Below are positions 36,478-46,090 of a stretch of DNA of 64,000 nt, one piece after another. The first letter of the stretch is position 1; each line of letters begins with the position of its first letter. The stretch is taken from positions 1,798,001-1,862,000 of the forward strand of contig NZ_CP076024.1 of the NCBI RefSeq assembly GCF_022788635.1, given 5' to 3'. The position numbers and the translations under genes are program-made. The DNA comes from Methylobacter sp. S3L5C (GTDB lineage Bacteria; Pseudomonadota; Gammaproteobacteria; Methylococcales; Methylomonadaceae). Under the pieces are notes generated by a model. It was not told the DNA's origin. It made no database searches and saw nothing but the letters and a program-made list of their open reading frames with translations.

Positions 36478-37407
36478 TCATTTCTGCCTGAGATTTTTTA
36501 GTATTTCTTCCAAAGGAACGAGGTTCATGGTCATTCTGAATAAAACGTCATTATTCTGTAACAGGCCATAACAATGATAAGTTCTTAGCATAATATTGGT
36601 CTGGTTTAAGGTGTTCTCACGTGATTCAGGGAGTTGCCTGACCAGAATATGCAGCTTGTCATTATTTTTAAGTTGGTTTACATAACGCCGGTCTACTGAA
36701 ATTTCATGGGATGTGTAAACCATAGGGTTAAGTTTGAAATCATGGTTTTCCATTTGCGCTTTTTCCAGTAGAGCCCCTGAGGTAAGGCTGCAAGGGAATA
36801 TTTCCGGGTAGTGTGCGACATTGGCTAGTTCATCAAAATAATCGGATTGCTCTGCTAATGACCCGGACAAAAAGTTTTTAGCAGAACCATTATTCATAAA
36901 TTTTCGTTTAAGAAAATAGTCGGTACCCGAAATGATTGTACGATCAGGTATTTCGTTAAGATCAGGTAGCTGGTTAAATTTCGTATCGGCCAAGAACAGC
37001 GGAAATTGTGTTTCTTTTTTAAATCCCAGTAATACGGTTTTGTCATCAGATTTCATGGCAATACGGTTGCCCAGCGTCAGGCCGGGAATCGTTTTAATCA
37101 GGGTTTTTTTAATATCCAGATAAACAGGCATTCGTGGCCTGACCGCGTTAACAAAGGTAATTTGGTAATTACTGAAATGCAGATTATTTTCGGCAATGAT
37201 CCGGTTTTCATGATGCGCTTGCCGGTATAGACGCATTTGATATTCAATAAGTGTGTTCAGTTGATAGCCCAGAACAATAGGACCTTTAAACGGATTATGA
37301 GTAACCTGTAACCATTTATGCTTGTCATGAAACAAATTAAAGTCATCAGTGGCGTTACGGGCCACTTCGATATGAATTTGGTCAAAGGTGAATGACTGAT
37401 TTTTCAT
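36478..37407 (-). CDS. Unknown protein with MaoC/hotdog-like N-terminus
   Basis: A 309-residue protein. Residues about 10-60 (IEVARNATDDFNLFHDKHKW, then GPIVLGYQLNTLI) resemble the start of MaoC-like hydratases, where the pattern is a D-x-N-x-x-H motif followed by a pIvhG helix. The length would allow two hotdog domains, with a second one over about 195-300 (SLTSGALLEKAQM, YTSHEISVDRRYV). The expected catalytic Asp and His are present at DDFNLFH. It may bind or hydrate an acyl thioester; no partner gene is adjacent. I am unsure of the family. Confidence 0.62.
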   Translation of the reverse strand: MKNQSFTFDQIHIEVARNATDDFNLFHDKHKWLQVTHNPFKGPIVLGYQLNTLIEYQMRLYRQAHHENRIIAENNLHFSNYQITFVNAVRPRMPVYLDIKKTLIKTIPGLTLGNRIAMKSDDKTVLLGFKKETQFPLFLADTKFNQLPDLNEIPDRTIISGTDYFLKRKFMNNGSAKNFLSGSLAEQSDYFDELANVAHYPEIFPCSLTSGALLEKAQMENHDFKLNPMVYTSHEISVDRRYVNQLKNNDKLHILVRQLPESRENTLNQTNIMLRTYHCYGLLQNNDVLFRMTMNLVPLEEILKNLRQK

Positions 37408-37731
37408 GTTTCTTTCATTGGGAATGGTGTTATTAATAGTCAGGTGTTCAGGGTCACCGATTAGCCTGCTGTTGTCAATAAATCGGCTAAATCTCTCAAC
37501 TATTAATAGTTGTATTGCTCCATTGCTGTCGCTGTCAGAATAAAATGGCTATTTTGATTTGTAATAAACAGTACTTAAGAGCGCATTAAATAGCTCGTTG
37601 TTGACGGTATGTTGAAAAATGTTGAAGAGTAGTGTATTTAATTAGGTCATGTTCTGTTACGTTTAATAGATTTAGTAAAAATACTGTGTGATGTTATGAT
37701 GCGTATACCAATTTAATAATAAAAAAATTGA
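37408..37731. promoter_or_regulatory. Divergent promoter region with a repeated TATTAATAGT operator
   Basis: CAACTATTAATAGTTG at 37497-37512 is a perfect 16-base palindrome. Its core TATTAATAGT also occurs at 37431-37440, exactly 70 bases away on the same strand. Both lie upstream of the minus-strand gene that starts at 37407 and also upstream of the sensor gene at 37732. Two sites about seven helical turns apart suggest a regulator that loops or binds cooperatively. No known regulator is recognised. Confidence 0.5.
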
Positions 37732-39774
37732 ATGCCTAAGTCTGAGTCCACTAAGAATAGCGATCTGCTTTCTCCATTTTTACCAGAAGAGCGGGTATTG
37801 CAAACTACGGATATATTGCAATATTGCTTCGAGAAAATGCCTGACGGTGTCGCTTACTGCAAGATGTTTTACCAAAACGGTAAGCCAACAGATTTCATTT
37901 ATCTCTATACCAATCCTTCGTTTCATAAGCACACCGGCCTCGGTGCAGTAGTTGGTAAACGTGTCAGCGAGGTCATTCCAGGGCTTTTCGAGTCCAATCC
38001 GGAACTCTTCAACATTTACGGTACTGTTGCCAATGGCGGCGCTGCAGAAAGCTTCGAAATTTTTCTCAATGATTTACAACTATGGTTTTTAGTACAAGTT
38101 TTTAGTCCAAAATCTGAGCATTTTGTCGCCACATTTAAAGTTATCCATCAACGCAAAGCTGCCGAGCAGTCATTAGTCGCAAGTGAAAAACTTTACAAAG
38201 CTTTACTGGAAGATCAAACGGAAACCATTTGTCGCTTCAAAGCCGATGGCACTATCCTTTATGTAAACGATGCTTTTTGCAAAGTGTTTGACCAATCAAG
38301 AAAATCCTTGATTGGTCAAACATGGTATCCAAGAGTATTTTCCGAAGACCTTCCTTTAATCAATGAAAAACTGAAATCTCTTTCCCCTGACAATCCTGTT
38401 GTAGTCATTGAAAACCGTATTATTACCGCAGGTGGTTTTTTGCGTTGGGGTCAGTTTATCAATCATGCTTTTTTTGATGACAATGGTGTATTGTTGGAAA
38501 TGCAAGTCGTCGGACATGACATTACCGAAAATAAGCAAGCTCAGGCGGCTAATCTTGAGCTGAACACCCGGCTTACGCAAATTTCCTCCCGCCTTCCTGG
38601 TGTTATTTACCAATATAAATTACGTCCCGATGGAAGTTCTTGTTTTCCTTATGCCAGTACTACCATTCAAGAAATTTACGGAGTTACACCGGAAGAAGTA
38701 AAAGAAGATGCGACCAGCGCTTTTGCCTGTCTTCATCCTGAGGATTATGACGGCGTTGTTGAGTCAATCAGACAATCGGCAGTAACGCTTGAGCCTTGGC
38801 AGTATGAGTACCGTGTACTATTTCCTGGTGAAACAGTTCGTTGGTTATATGGTAATGCTGTTCCCGATAGAGAGTCTGACGGGTCGATTCTCTGGCATGG
38901 TTTTATTACCGACGTTACCGACAGCAAGCGAATAGAAATAGCTTTACTGGCGGAAAGTCAGAAAAACGCTGCATTATTGCGTCATGCCAGTGATGGTATA
39001 ACCATTATGGATAGTGAGGGTAAGCTGCTTGAAGCCAGCGATGCCTTTTGTAACATGCTGGGCTATAGCCATGAAGAAATGATGGGTATGCACGTTTCAC
39101 AGTGGGATGCCGGTACTTGTGAAAGTGAGCCCATGAACATAGTAAGAGCTCAATTTGAAAAGCCTGTTCGCTCTCAGTTTGAAACGCGTCATCGCCGTAA
39201 GGATGGCACGATCTACGATGCGGAAATCAGCGGTTATCCGATTGATCTTAATGGGCAACCGGTATTATTTAATTCCACACGCGACATCACTGAGCGCAAG
39301 TTTATCCAGCAAGCCCTACAAAGGGAAAGCGAGAAAAATTCATTATTCCTGCGAAGTGCAAGTGATGGTTTTCATATTCTGGACATTCATGGCAATATTA
39401 TTGAAGTAAGCAATACTTTTTGTCACATGTTGGGCTATGGACGTGAAGAATTGATCGGTATGAACGTTTATCAGTGGGATGCAACATTCACAAAAAATGA
39501 AGTCGCGGAAAGACTAAAACAACAAATCATAAGCTCTGCACGTTCGCAATTCGAGACACGTCATCGGCGTAAAGACGGCAGCATTTTCGATGTTGAAATC
39601 AGTGGTTTTACACTTGAGCTGAATCATGTTCCTTTAGTTTTCTACTCATCACGCGACATTACACAACGTAAGTTTTTGGAAGCAGCGCTCGCAACATCGA
39701 CAAAAGAAATTGAGGATCTCTATAACTATGCTCCCTGCCCCCTGCGTCAGAATAGTTGTCGCCTCAACTTTTAA
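37732..39774 (+). pseudogene. N-terminal part of a multi-PAS diguanylate cyclase, cut by an IS3 element
   Basis: The frame encodes 680 residues, of which the last twelve (LRQNSCRLNF and adjoining codons) come from the insertion sequence. It carries five PAS domains at about 30-140, 150-275, 280-400, 410-530 and 535-655; the last two are very alike (SDGITIMDSEGKLLEASDAF against SDGFHILDIHGNIIEVSNTF), a recent internal duplication, each followed by a PAC-type RDITxRK. The sixth PAS domain is broken after NYAPC. Its remainder, another PAS and a GGDEF domain lie at 41417-42633. The intact protein would have had about 1070 residues and sensed a small ligand or redox state to control c-di-GMP. Whether this half is expressed is unknown. 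Confidence 0.88.
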
Positions 39775-39799
39775 GAAAAAATAAAATTTGAGAGTAGAA

Positions 39800-40300
39800 A
39801 TGAAAAAATATAAAAGGTATTCAGTAGGCTTCAGAGAGCAGGCCCTGGTAAAAGTATACAATCGTAGTAATGACCAATCAGTTCAGTCCGTCGCAAACGA
39901 ATTGAATATCCATTTAACAACCTTGAAGGCTTGGATGAAACAGAAGGAACAGGACGTCAAACTTGCACCGCTAAAATCAAAGCGTCCCGAAGATTGGAGC
40001 TCTGAAGAACGCTTTACTGCTTTACAAAAAACCTATAATTTGATCGGTGAAGACTTAAATGCCTGGTGTCGTGAACGCGGCGTTTTTATTCATCAGTTGG
40101 AACAATGGAAAGCTGATTTCTGCCGCCAGGATGACTTAGTAGACAAGCGTGAAGAAGCGCGGGTCCTGCGTATATTGAAAGAAGAAGTCCAAAGCCTTGA
40201 GCGCAATTTATTGCGTAAAGACAAAGCCTTAGCAGAAGCCGCAGCGCTGTTGGTACTGCAAAAAAAGTTCCGGGCGCTCTTGGGGGGAGAGGTCGAATGA
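39800..40300 (+). CDS. IS3-family transposase OrfA (helix-turn-helix)
   Basis: A 166-residue protein with the N-terminal transposase DNA-binding helix-turn-helix (YSVGFREQALVKVYNR, VANELNIHLTTLKAWMKQ) and a long helical, charged C-terminus with leucine heptads (EEVQSLERNLLRKDKALAEAAAL) typical of OrfA dimerisation. I use the ATG at 39800, preceded by GAGAG; an in-frame TTG lies at 39788. Its stop overlaps the OrfB start by four bases (ATGA), so OrfB is probably made by translational coupling rather than by frameshifting. Confidence 0.87.
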   Translation: MKKYKRYSVGFREQALVKVYNRSNDQSVQSVANELNIHLTTLKAWMKQKEQDVKLAPLKSKRPEDWSSEERFTALQKTYNLIGEDLNAWCRERGVFIHQLEQWKADFCRQDDLVDKREEARVLRILKEEVQSLERNLLRKDKALAEAAALLVLQKKFRALLGGEVE

Positions 40301-41325
40301 CTGGCCACGAAGAGCGCGAACAAGTGATTGCTTTACTTAATGAATCAGTAACTGCGGGAGCACGTCAAGCTAAAGCCTGTGAAGTATTAGGACTTAGTGA
40401 GCGTACCTTACAACGCTGGCAGACAGGTGAGACGATTCACTGCGATCAACGCCCCTTGCGTGACTATCAACCGCCACACAAACTAACAGCAATCGAGCGT
40501 GCCGAGGTGCTGATCGTCGCTAATTCAGATGAATTTGGTCATCTGCCACCGAGTCAGATCGTGCCACGACTGGCCGACCAAGGTAGCTATCTGGCGTCTG
40601 AGTCGACCTTCTATCGCATCCTGCGCGAGGAAAAACAGCTTACCCATCGGCGTAGCGAACGTCCGGCTCAAACACGAACAAAGCCACGCGCGGCATGTGC
40701 TACAGCACCTAATCAACTGTACAGTTGGGACATTACTTATCTGCCATCACTGATCCGTGGACAGTTTTTCTATCTGTATCTATTTGTTGATATTTTCAGC
40801 CGAAAGATCGTCGGTTGGCAGGTGTATGAAGAAGAAAACAGCGCCTTGGCTGGCGAATTGTTACGTGATCTCTGTCATCGTGAAGGGATACAGGCAGAAC
40901 AGCTTATCCTGCATTCTGACAACGGCAGTCCGATGAAGGGATCGACTATGCTGGCGACCTTGCAACAACTGGGTGTCATGCCTTCGTTTAGTCGGCCATC
41001 GGTTAGCAACGATAATCCGTACTCAGAATCGTTGTTTAAGACCTTGAAATATCGTCCTAACTATCCGCTAAAGCCGTTCGCCGATGTTACGGAAGCGCGT
41101 CAGTGGGTCACAAGCTTAGTGGAATGGTACAACCATGAGCATCGTCACAGCGCTATTCGGTTTATTACTCCAGCGCAACGCCATGAAGGCTTGGACGACA
41201 AGCTTCTGGATAACCGTAAAGTCGTCTACGAAGCAGCACGTGCTAAACATCCGCAACGCTGGACTGGAAGTTCCCGTAATTGGGAAAAAATCCAGACAGC
41301 CCACCTTAACCCAGACAAGGTCTAA
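40297..41325 (+). CDS. IS3-family transposase OrfB (DDE integrase)
   Basis: A 342-residue transposase. The N-terminal third holds a helix-turn-helix (ACEVLGLSERTLQRWQTG) and the IS3 helper region (PSQIVPRLADQGSYLASESTFYRILRE). The rve-type catalytic core has the acid triad in WDITYLPS, LHSDNGSPMKGS and DNPYSESLFKTLK, with WYNHEHRHSAI behind it. All three acids are present and the frame is whole, so the element could still be active. Confidence 0.92.
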   Translation: MTGHEEREQVIALLNESVTAGARQAKACEVLGLSERTLQRWQTGETIHCDQRPLRDYQPPHKLTAIERAEVLIVANSDEFGHLPPSQIVPRLADQGSYLASESTFYRILREEKQLTHRRSERPAQTRTKPRAACATAPNQLYSWDITYLPSLIRGQFFYLYLFVDIFSRKIVGWQVYEEENSALAGELLRDLCHREGIQAEQLILHSDNGSPMKGSTMLATLQQLGVMPSFSRPSVSNDNPYSESLFKTLKYRPNYPLKPFADVTEARQWVTSLVEWYNHEHRHSAIRFITPAQRHEGLDDKLLDNRKVVYEAARAKHPQRWTGSSRNWEKIQTAHLNPDKV

Positions 41326-41416
41326 ACAAAAAAATGCTACCAAGGAAGTGATTATTTAGAAAACAAACCAGAGTAAGATTTAACCGTCGAGGCGACAACT
41401 ACATTGACAATTACCG

Positions 41417-42633
41417 CCTGTGGCTATCACTCGCTTGATAGCGATGGCGTTTTCATTCGCATCAATGATACCGAGTTGCAATGGCTTGGATACGAGCGTG
41501 ATGAGGTGATCGGTAAAATGAAATTTACCGATTTTATTAACGATGCCGGTAAAGCGCAGTTTTCGGATATGTACCCTCGTTTTATAGAAGAGGGACATAT
41601 TGAAGATTTGGAATTTGATTTGATCTGTAAAAACGGAGATAACCGTCAAATCAGTCTAAGGGCACGCTCTATCAGGGATACTGAAGGGCGTTTTGTAATG
41701 AGTCTTACTGTTCTATACGATATTACCCAGCTTAAGAAAATTCAAAGTGAACTAAGTCTGTTAACTATTGAGCAACAAGTGATGCTGGATAGTGAATTAG
41801 TTGGCATTATAAAGTTAAGAAATAAACATATAGTCTGGATAAATACGGCAATGGAACGTATTTTTGGATATGACGCCGATGAATTGGATGGGTTACCGAG
41901 CAGTATTTTATTCCTGGATGATTGCTCCTTCGAAACATTTGAAGCGACTGCGGATGCCATTTTTAATACACAGAGTACTTACCGAACTCAATTGGAAATG
42001 CGAGCGAAGAGCGGAGAAAATATCTGGGTTGACATTAGTGGCGTGCAATTAGCCGATAATAGTGATGAATCAATGTGGATGATGTTAGATATTACGCTGA
42101 TGAAGCAACATCAACATGAAGTTGAGCGAATGGCTTATCACGATATTTTGACCGGCTTGCCGAATCGATTGCTGGTTGCTGATCGACTGCAACAAGCGTT
42201 GGTTCAAGCAGAAAGGGCAAATCAGTCCGTCGCGGTTTGCTATCTGGATCTTGATGGCTTTAAGGCTGTTAACGATCGATTCGGTCATGCTGCCGGAGAT
42301 AAGTTGCTAATTGAAATTGCTGGACGAATACAAGAATCAGTTCGAGCAAATGATACTGTCGGTCGTTTTGGTGGCGATGAGTTTGTATTGTTACTGACTA
42401 ATATTAAAAATATCGATGAATATCAGTTTGTATTACAAAGAGTCATTGATGCGATCAACATACCTATTTTAATAGATGATGCTACTGAAGTCTCCGTAGG
42501 AGCCAGTATTGGTGTTACGCTATTTCCTTATGACCGCGATGATCCTGATAAACTGCTGCGGCACGCAGATCAAGCGATGTACCAAGCCAAAAAATCAGGG
42601 CGTAATCGTGTTTGTCTCTACGAAATAGTATAG
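41417..42633 (+). pseudogene. C-terminal part of the split PAS-GGDEF sensor, GGDEF intact
   Basis: Translation is open from inside the element (a TTG at 41404) to 42633. After the junction it reads CGYHSLDSDGVFIRINDTEL, the rest of the broken PAS domain, then a second PAS (about residues 125-240) and a complete GGDEF domain at about 245-405: DILTGLPNRLLVADRL, VCYLDLDGFKAVNDRFGH and RFGGDEFVLLL. RAND, five residues before GGDEF, is an inhibitory I-site (RxxD). It could make c-di-GMP if expressed from an outward promoter of the element, but without its sensor half. No EAL domain follows. Confidence 0.87.
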
Positions 42634-42883
42634 TCAGGACATTACGTCGATCGCCCATTATCGGGTCTGTATCAGTCGTTGATTACTGCAAGGGAAGCAA
42701 AATAACTGTTAGATGATCTGCCAAAATATTTGCCCAAGTTGTTAATTTATCGACTTTAGGCTGATGTTATTCTCGTTCGAGATCTTCTGTATTTCGGCAT
42801 TAACTTAAAATTTTTGCGATGTAAGCGTATTTAGGGTAAAACCGTAAGGGGTACTTTTGCCCTGGATAATTTTTGGAGAAAAA

Positions 42884-43579
42884 ATGGCTACCGTATTAAT
42901 TACCGGTGCAAATCGCGGCTTGGGATTTGAGTTTTGCAAACAATATGCCTCTGAAGGTTGGCGAGTATTAGCCTGTTGCAGAATGCCGGAAGCGGCATCC
43001 GAATTATTGAATCTTGCCGAACAATCTCCGCATGTTTCCATATTTGCTTTGGACGTGGGAAATTTTGAGCAAATTGAACAATTGGCTGCACAGCTTGAAG
43101 GTACTGCTATTGATGTGTTGGTTAATAATGCCGGGGTTTATGGCGATAGTAATGAACGGGGCTTTGGAAAGCTGGATTATGAAGCTTGGACTAAAACACT
43201 GGTCATCAACATACAGGCTCCAGTAAAAATGGCAGAAGCGTTTTTACCACATCTGCAACGAGGCGATAAAAAATTGCTGGTTGCGATCAGTAGTTTAATG
43301 GGCAGTATTGGCGATAATAGCAGTGGCGGTAGTGTTATTTACCGTTCCAGTAAAGCGGGGCTTAATGCGGTAATGAAAACCTTGGCGATTGGTCTTAAGG
43401 AGCAAGAAGTTGGTGTATTGATATTTCATCCGGGTTGGGTAAGAACCGATATGGGCGGCGAAAAGGCACCGCTTGAAGCCGTTGAGAGCGTTGCCGGAAT
43501 GCGCCAAACCATCGCAGAATTTTTACCTGAACAGAGCGGTAGCTTTGTAAAATACGACGGCACTGCGCTACCTTGGTAA
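42884..43579 (+). CDS. Short-chain dehydrogenase/reductase
   Basis: A 231-residue SDR counted from the ATG at 42884, which has GGAG seven bases upstream; the frame reaches back to 42857 without a site. It has the cofactor motif TGANRGLGFEF, the NNAG motif in VLVNNAGVYGD, and the active-site Ser in ISSLMGS and YRSSK (Tyr and Lys) near residue 150. It probably reduces a carbonyl with NAD(P)H; the substrate is unknown. The overall pattern resembles the CsgA/C-factor-like SDR branch. It is not part of the Zur-controlled operon downstream, since the Zur box lies between them. Confidence 0.88.
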   Translation: MATVLITGANRGLGFEFCKQYASEGWRVLACCRMPEAASELLNLAEQSPHVSIFALDVGNFEQIEQLAAQLEGTAIDVLVNNAGVYGDSNERGFGKLDYEAWTKTLVINIQAPVKMAEAFLPHLQRGDKKLLVAISSLMGSIGDNSSGGSVIYRSSKAGLNAVMKTLAIGLKEQEVGVLIFHPGWVRTDMGGEKAPLEAVESVAGMRQTIAEFLPEQSGSFVKYDGTALPW

Positions 43580-43800
43580 GGAATGTATCCGGCAAGCAGG
43601 CCATATATTGGTTGTTTGCCGAATAGACGTTCATAGCAGGCTAGTATACAGCTGTTTATGATTCGACCAGCTCACCAAGAATGTCTTAACCCCAGACGGT
43701 CACTGTTTTAAGTTGCTGGCCGTTAAAAAAATTTCCTAAAACACAGTCGTTAACGCTTTATCTTTAGTCCTGAAAAGTAAGAAAGCAGTTGTTATTTGTT

Positions 43801-43817
43801 ATGTTATATTATAACAT
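43801..43817. promoter_or_regulatory. Zur box (zinc uptake regulator operator)
   Basis: ATGTTATATTATAACAT is a perfect palindrome around one central base and matches the gammaproteobacterial Zur consensus core ATGTTATANTATAACAT at every position. It sits 44 bases upstream of the GTPase start at 43861, over the expected promoter. Zinc-bound Zur would repress the operon, so the genes should turn on under zinc shortage. The longer frame beginning at 43789 would place this operator inside a coding region, which argues for the later start. Confidence 0.9.
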
Positions 43818-43860
43818 CTCAGTCAATGTAATAACCTTTTCTAACTGCTCACACTACTCA

Positions 43861-45069
43861 ATGACTTCAAAATTATTACCAGTAACTGTTCTTTCCGGTT
43901 TTTTAGGCGCCGGAAAAACCACCCTGCTTAATCACATTCTCTCTAATCGCGAGGGCTTGAAAATAGCCGTTATCGTTAACGATATGAGCGAAATTAACAT
44001 TGATGCCGCACTGGTAAAAAATGAAGTGACTCTTAATCGTGCTGAAGAAAAACTGGTGGAAATGAGCAATGGCTGTATCTGTTGCACATTACGCGAGGAT
44101 TTGTTGGTGGAAGTCGGTAAATTGGCTAAAGCGGGGCGTTTCGATTATTTGTTGATTGAATCAACCGGTATTGCAGAGCCCATGCCGATCGCTGAAACGT
44201 TTACTTTTCGGGATGACGATGGTGTCAGTTTATCAGATATTGCCAGACTCGATACCATGGTGACAGTGGTTGATGCCGTTAATTTCATGCGTGATTATCT
44301 GGAAGCGCAATCACTAAAAGACATTAATGCCGAGTTGGGCATTGATGATGAACGCAATATCGCTGATTTACTGGCTGAGCAGGTTGAGTTTAGTAACGTT
44401 ATTTTAATTTCAAAAGCCGATTTGGTCTGTAGTGATGAGCTTGATAATTTAGTCGCCATTCTTAAATCCCTGAACCGGGATGCCGAGATCATTCCTATGG
44501 TTATGGGTAACGCCCCACTGCATAAAATATTGAATACGGGTCGTTTTGATTTTGAACAAGCAGAGCAGGCATCGGGTTGGCTGCAAGAAATGCGTGGCAG
44601 CCATAAGCCTGAGACTGAAGAATACGGCATAGCCAGTTTTATTTATGCCGCCCGCCGGCCATTTCATCCAGAGCGTTTTTATGATTATTTATATCGTAGT
44701 GATTGGGATAACGGCACCTTACTACGCTCCAAAGGCTTTTTTTGGCTGGCCTCTCGGCCGGAGTGGGTAGGTAATTGGTCACAAGCTGGCGGCACCATGC
44801 AACATGGCTGTGCCGGTCGCTGGTGGGCATCGGTGCCGGAGGCCGAATGGCCCGAAGAGATGGTTGCTGACATTCAAGCCAGTTGGCAAATGCCTTTTGG
44901 CGACTGTCGGCAGGAACTGGTTTTTATTGGCCAAAATATCGATGCCGAGCAAACACGTAGGGAACTGGATCAATGTTTATTGAGTGATACAGAATTATCT
45001 GTTGGTCAAGAAGAATGGAAAACCTACCGGGATAGTTTTCCGGAATGGCTTGCTGATGAGCAATCCTGA
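43861..45069 (+). CDS. COG0523 GTPase/metallochaperone, Zur-controlled (ZigA-like)
   Basis: A 402-residue G3E-family GTPase. Walker A is GFLGAGKTT (13-21), the metal motif is GCICC (Cys 72, 74, 75), the Switch II/Walker B region is ESTGIAEP, and ISKADL is the guanine-specificity segment. The C-terminal CobW_C domain ([21 protein letters not shown]) is of the long form, and the total length matches ZigA-type, Zur-regulated members. These bind zinc and hydrolyse GTP to pass metal to client enzymes. I start at 43861 because the operator lies upstream and [14 protein letters not shown] is the family start. First gene of the operon; the small ZIP-like gene overlaps its end by fourteen bases. Confidence 0.93.
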   Translation: MTSKLLPVTVLSGFLGAGKTTLLNHILSNREGLKIAVIVNDMSEINIDAALVKNEVTLNRAEEKLVEMSNGCICCTLREDLLVEVGKLAKAGRFDYLLIESTGIAEPMPIAETFTFRDDDGVSLSDIARLDTMVTVVDAVNFMRDYLEAQSLKDINAELGIDDERNIADLLAEQVEFSNVILISKADLVCSDELDNLVAILKSLNRDAEIIPMVMGNAPLHKILNTGRFDFEQAEQASGWLQEMRGSHKPETEEYGIASFIYAARRPFHPERFYDYLYRSDWDNGTLLRSKGFFWLASRPEWVGNWSQAGGTMQHGCAGRWWASVPEAEWPEEMVADIQASWQMPFGDCRQELVFIGQNIDAEQTRRELDQCLLSDTELSVGQEEWKTYRDSFPEWLADEQS

Positions 45070-45295
45070 TTACATTATTCATATCACAGGCGCAGTCTTG
45101 CTGATGGTTTTGGGTTTGTTATGGCAGCGGATTGACAGCAAATATTTACAACGGATGGTATCCAATTTATTTGTTTTAGTATTGGGTATGTTATTAGTCG
45201 ATGTGTTCGTGCATCTGTTACCTAATACGCTTGCTGACTTTATTTACAGGACACACAAGCATGCTGTTCCAGGAAATTTTCGGAGTGGCCAATAA
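45056..45295 (+). CDS. Small half-ZIP membrane protein
   Basis: A 79-residue protein with two hydrophobic helices ([15 protein letters not shown] and [19 protein letters not shown]). Residues about 30-60 align with residues 34-64 of the ZIP transporter encoded directly downstream: the patterns [14 protein letters not shown] and LLGDAFIHLIPDAV match, as do the helix before them. So it looks like a copy of the first two helices of a ZIP protein. Its start at 45056 overlaps the GTPase stop, and its end lies one base before the ATG of the transporter. Either a real small partner subunit or the remnant of a partial duplication. The tight spacing favours expression. Confidence 0.7.
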   Translation: MSNPDYIIHITGAVLLMVLGLLWQRIDSKYLQRMVSNLFVLVLGMLLVDVFVHLLPNTLADFIYRTHKHAVPGNFRSGQ

Positions 45296-45296
45296 C

Positions 45297-46082
45297 ATGA
45301 ATCTTTCCTTTGAAGTAGTTGCGGGCGCTATTGGCGCAAGTTGTTTGGTTAGTCTTACCTCGATGAGTGGATTGTTTGCCTTATGGATTGAACCGGAGCG
45401 TCTTAAGCGCATTATTCCTTATCTGGTTGCCTTGGCGGTAGGTGTCTTGTTGGGTGATGCTTTTATTCATCTGATTCCTGATGCCGTTCAGCGTCAGGGT
45501 TCAATTTCTACAGTCTGTTTGACGGCATTGCTGGGTATGTTTTTATTCTTTGTACTGGAAAAACTGGTACGTTGGCGTCATGACCATAGGGTCAATTTAT
45601 CTGATCAAAACATTGCTATTCGCCCGATTGCCAAGATGAATTTGATGGGTGATGCCGTGCATAATTTTGTCGATGGTATTTTAATAGGCGGTAGCTTTTT
45701 GGTGGATCCCGTGCTGGGTTTTACCACGACATTGGCGATTATTGCCCATGAGATTCCCCAAGAAATAGGCGATGTTGGAGCCTTGGTGTATGGCGGTTAT
45801 TCTCCTGCTAAAGCAGTACTGTACAATTTTTATTGCTCGTTGAGTGTGGTAGTTGGTGCCGTTTTTGCCCTGTTATTCAGCCAGTTGGCCGAGTCATCGC
45901 TGGTCTTTTTATTGCCGATTGCTGCCGGAGGCTTTATCTATATTGCCGCTACCGACATGATACCGGCGTTGCATGAGCATTCTACGATACCCAATCTGAT
46001 CGGGCAAACCACTATTTTCGGTTTGGGGATTGGCTTTATGCAGTCAATCATTATTCTTGAAAACACTTTATTGAGTCAATGA
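45297..46082 (+). CDS. ZIP-family metal transporter
   Basis: A 261-residue membrane protein with about eight helices. Metal-site motifs are HNFVDG (His 122, Asn 123, Asp 126) in helix 4 and HEIPQEIGD (His 151, Glu 152, Glu 156) in helix 5, with a His/charged loop (RWRHDHRVN) before them. These place it among zinc or iron/zinc importers of the ZIP family, in line with Zur control. The ATG at 45297 has GGAG twelve bases upstream; an ATG at 45261 with AGGA is an alternative. Its stop overlaps the next reading frame (ATGA), and the DUF1826 gene follows. Confidence 0.9.
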   Translation: MNLSFEVVAGAIGASCLVSLTSMSGLFALWIEPERLKRIIPYLVALAVGVLLGDAFIHLIPDAVQRQGSISTVCLTALLGMFLFFVLEKLVRWRHDHRVNLSDQNIAIRPIAKMNLMGDAVHNFVDGILIGGSFLVDPVLGFTTTLAIIAHEIPQEIGDVGALVYGGYSPAKAVLYNFYCSLSVVVGAVFALLFSQLAESSLVFLLPIAAGGFIYIAATDMIPALHEHSTIPNLIGQTTIFGLGIGFMQSIIILENTLLSQ

Positions 46083-46090
46083 GGCCCACC

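Larger units (their letters stand above)
39738..41416 (+). mobile_element. IS3-family insertion sequence with 28-bp imperfect ends and CCTG target duplication
   Basis: The 1679-base element is bounded by CCTG at 39734-39737 and 41417-41420. The two ends of 28 bases align in full, with TAGTTGTCGCCTC identical in both and GTCA shared further out. Removing the element and one CCTG joins GCTCCC with TGTGGCTATCAC, restoring A-P-C-G-Y-H in the same reading frame. It carries two overlapping transposase genes. The outermost ten bases of the ends match poorly, so the true tips could be a few bases different. Confidence 0.85.

Noticed and set aside
45201-45296. N-terminal extension of the ZIP transporter to 45201
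   Set aside because: It would overlap most of the half-ZIP gene in another frame and adds a Cys/Leu-rich leader that does not fit the family.
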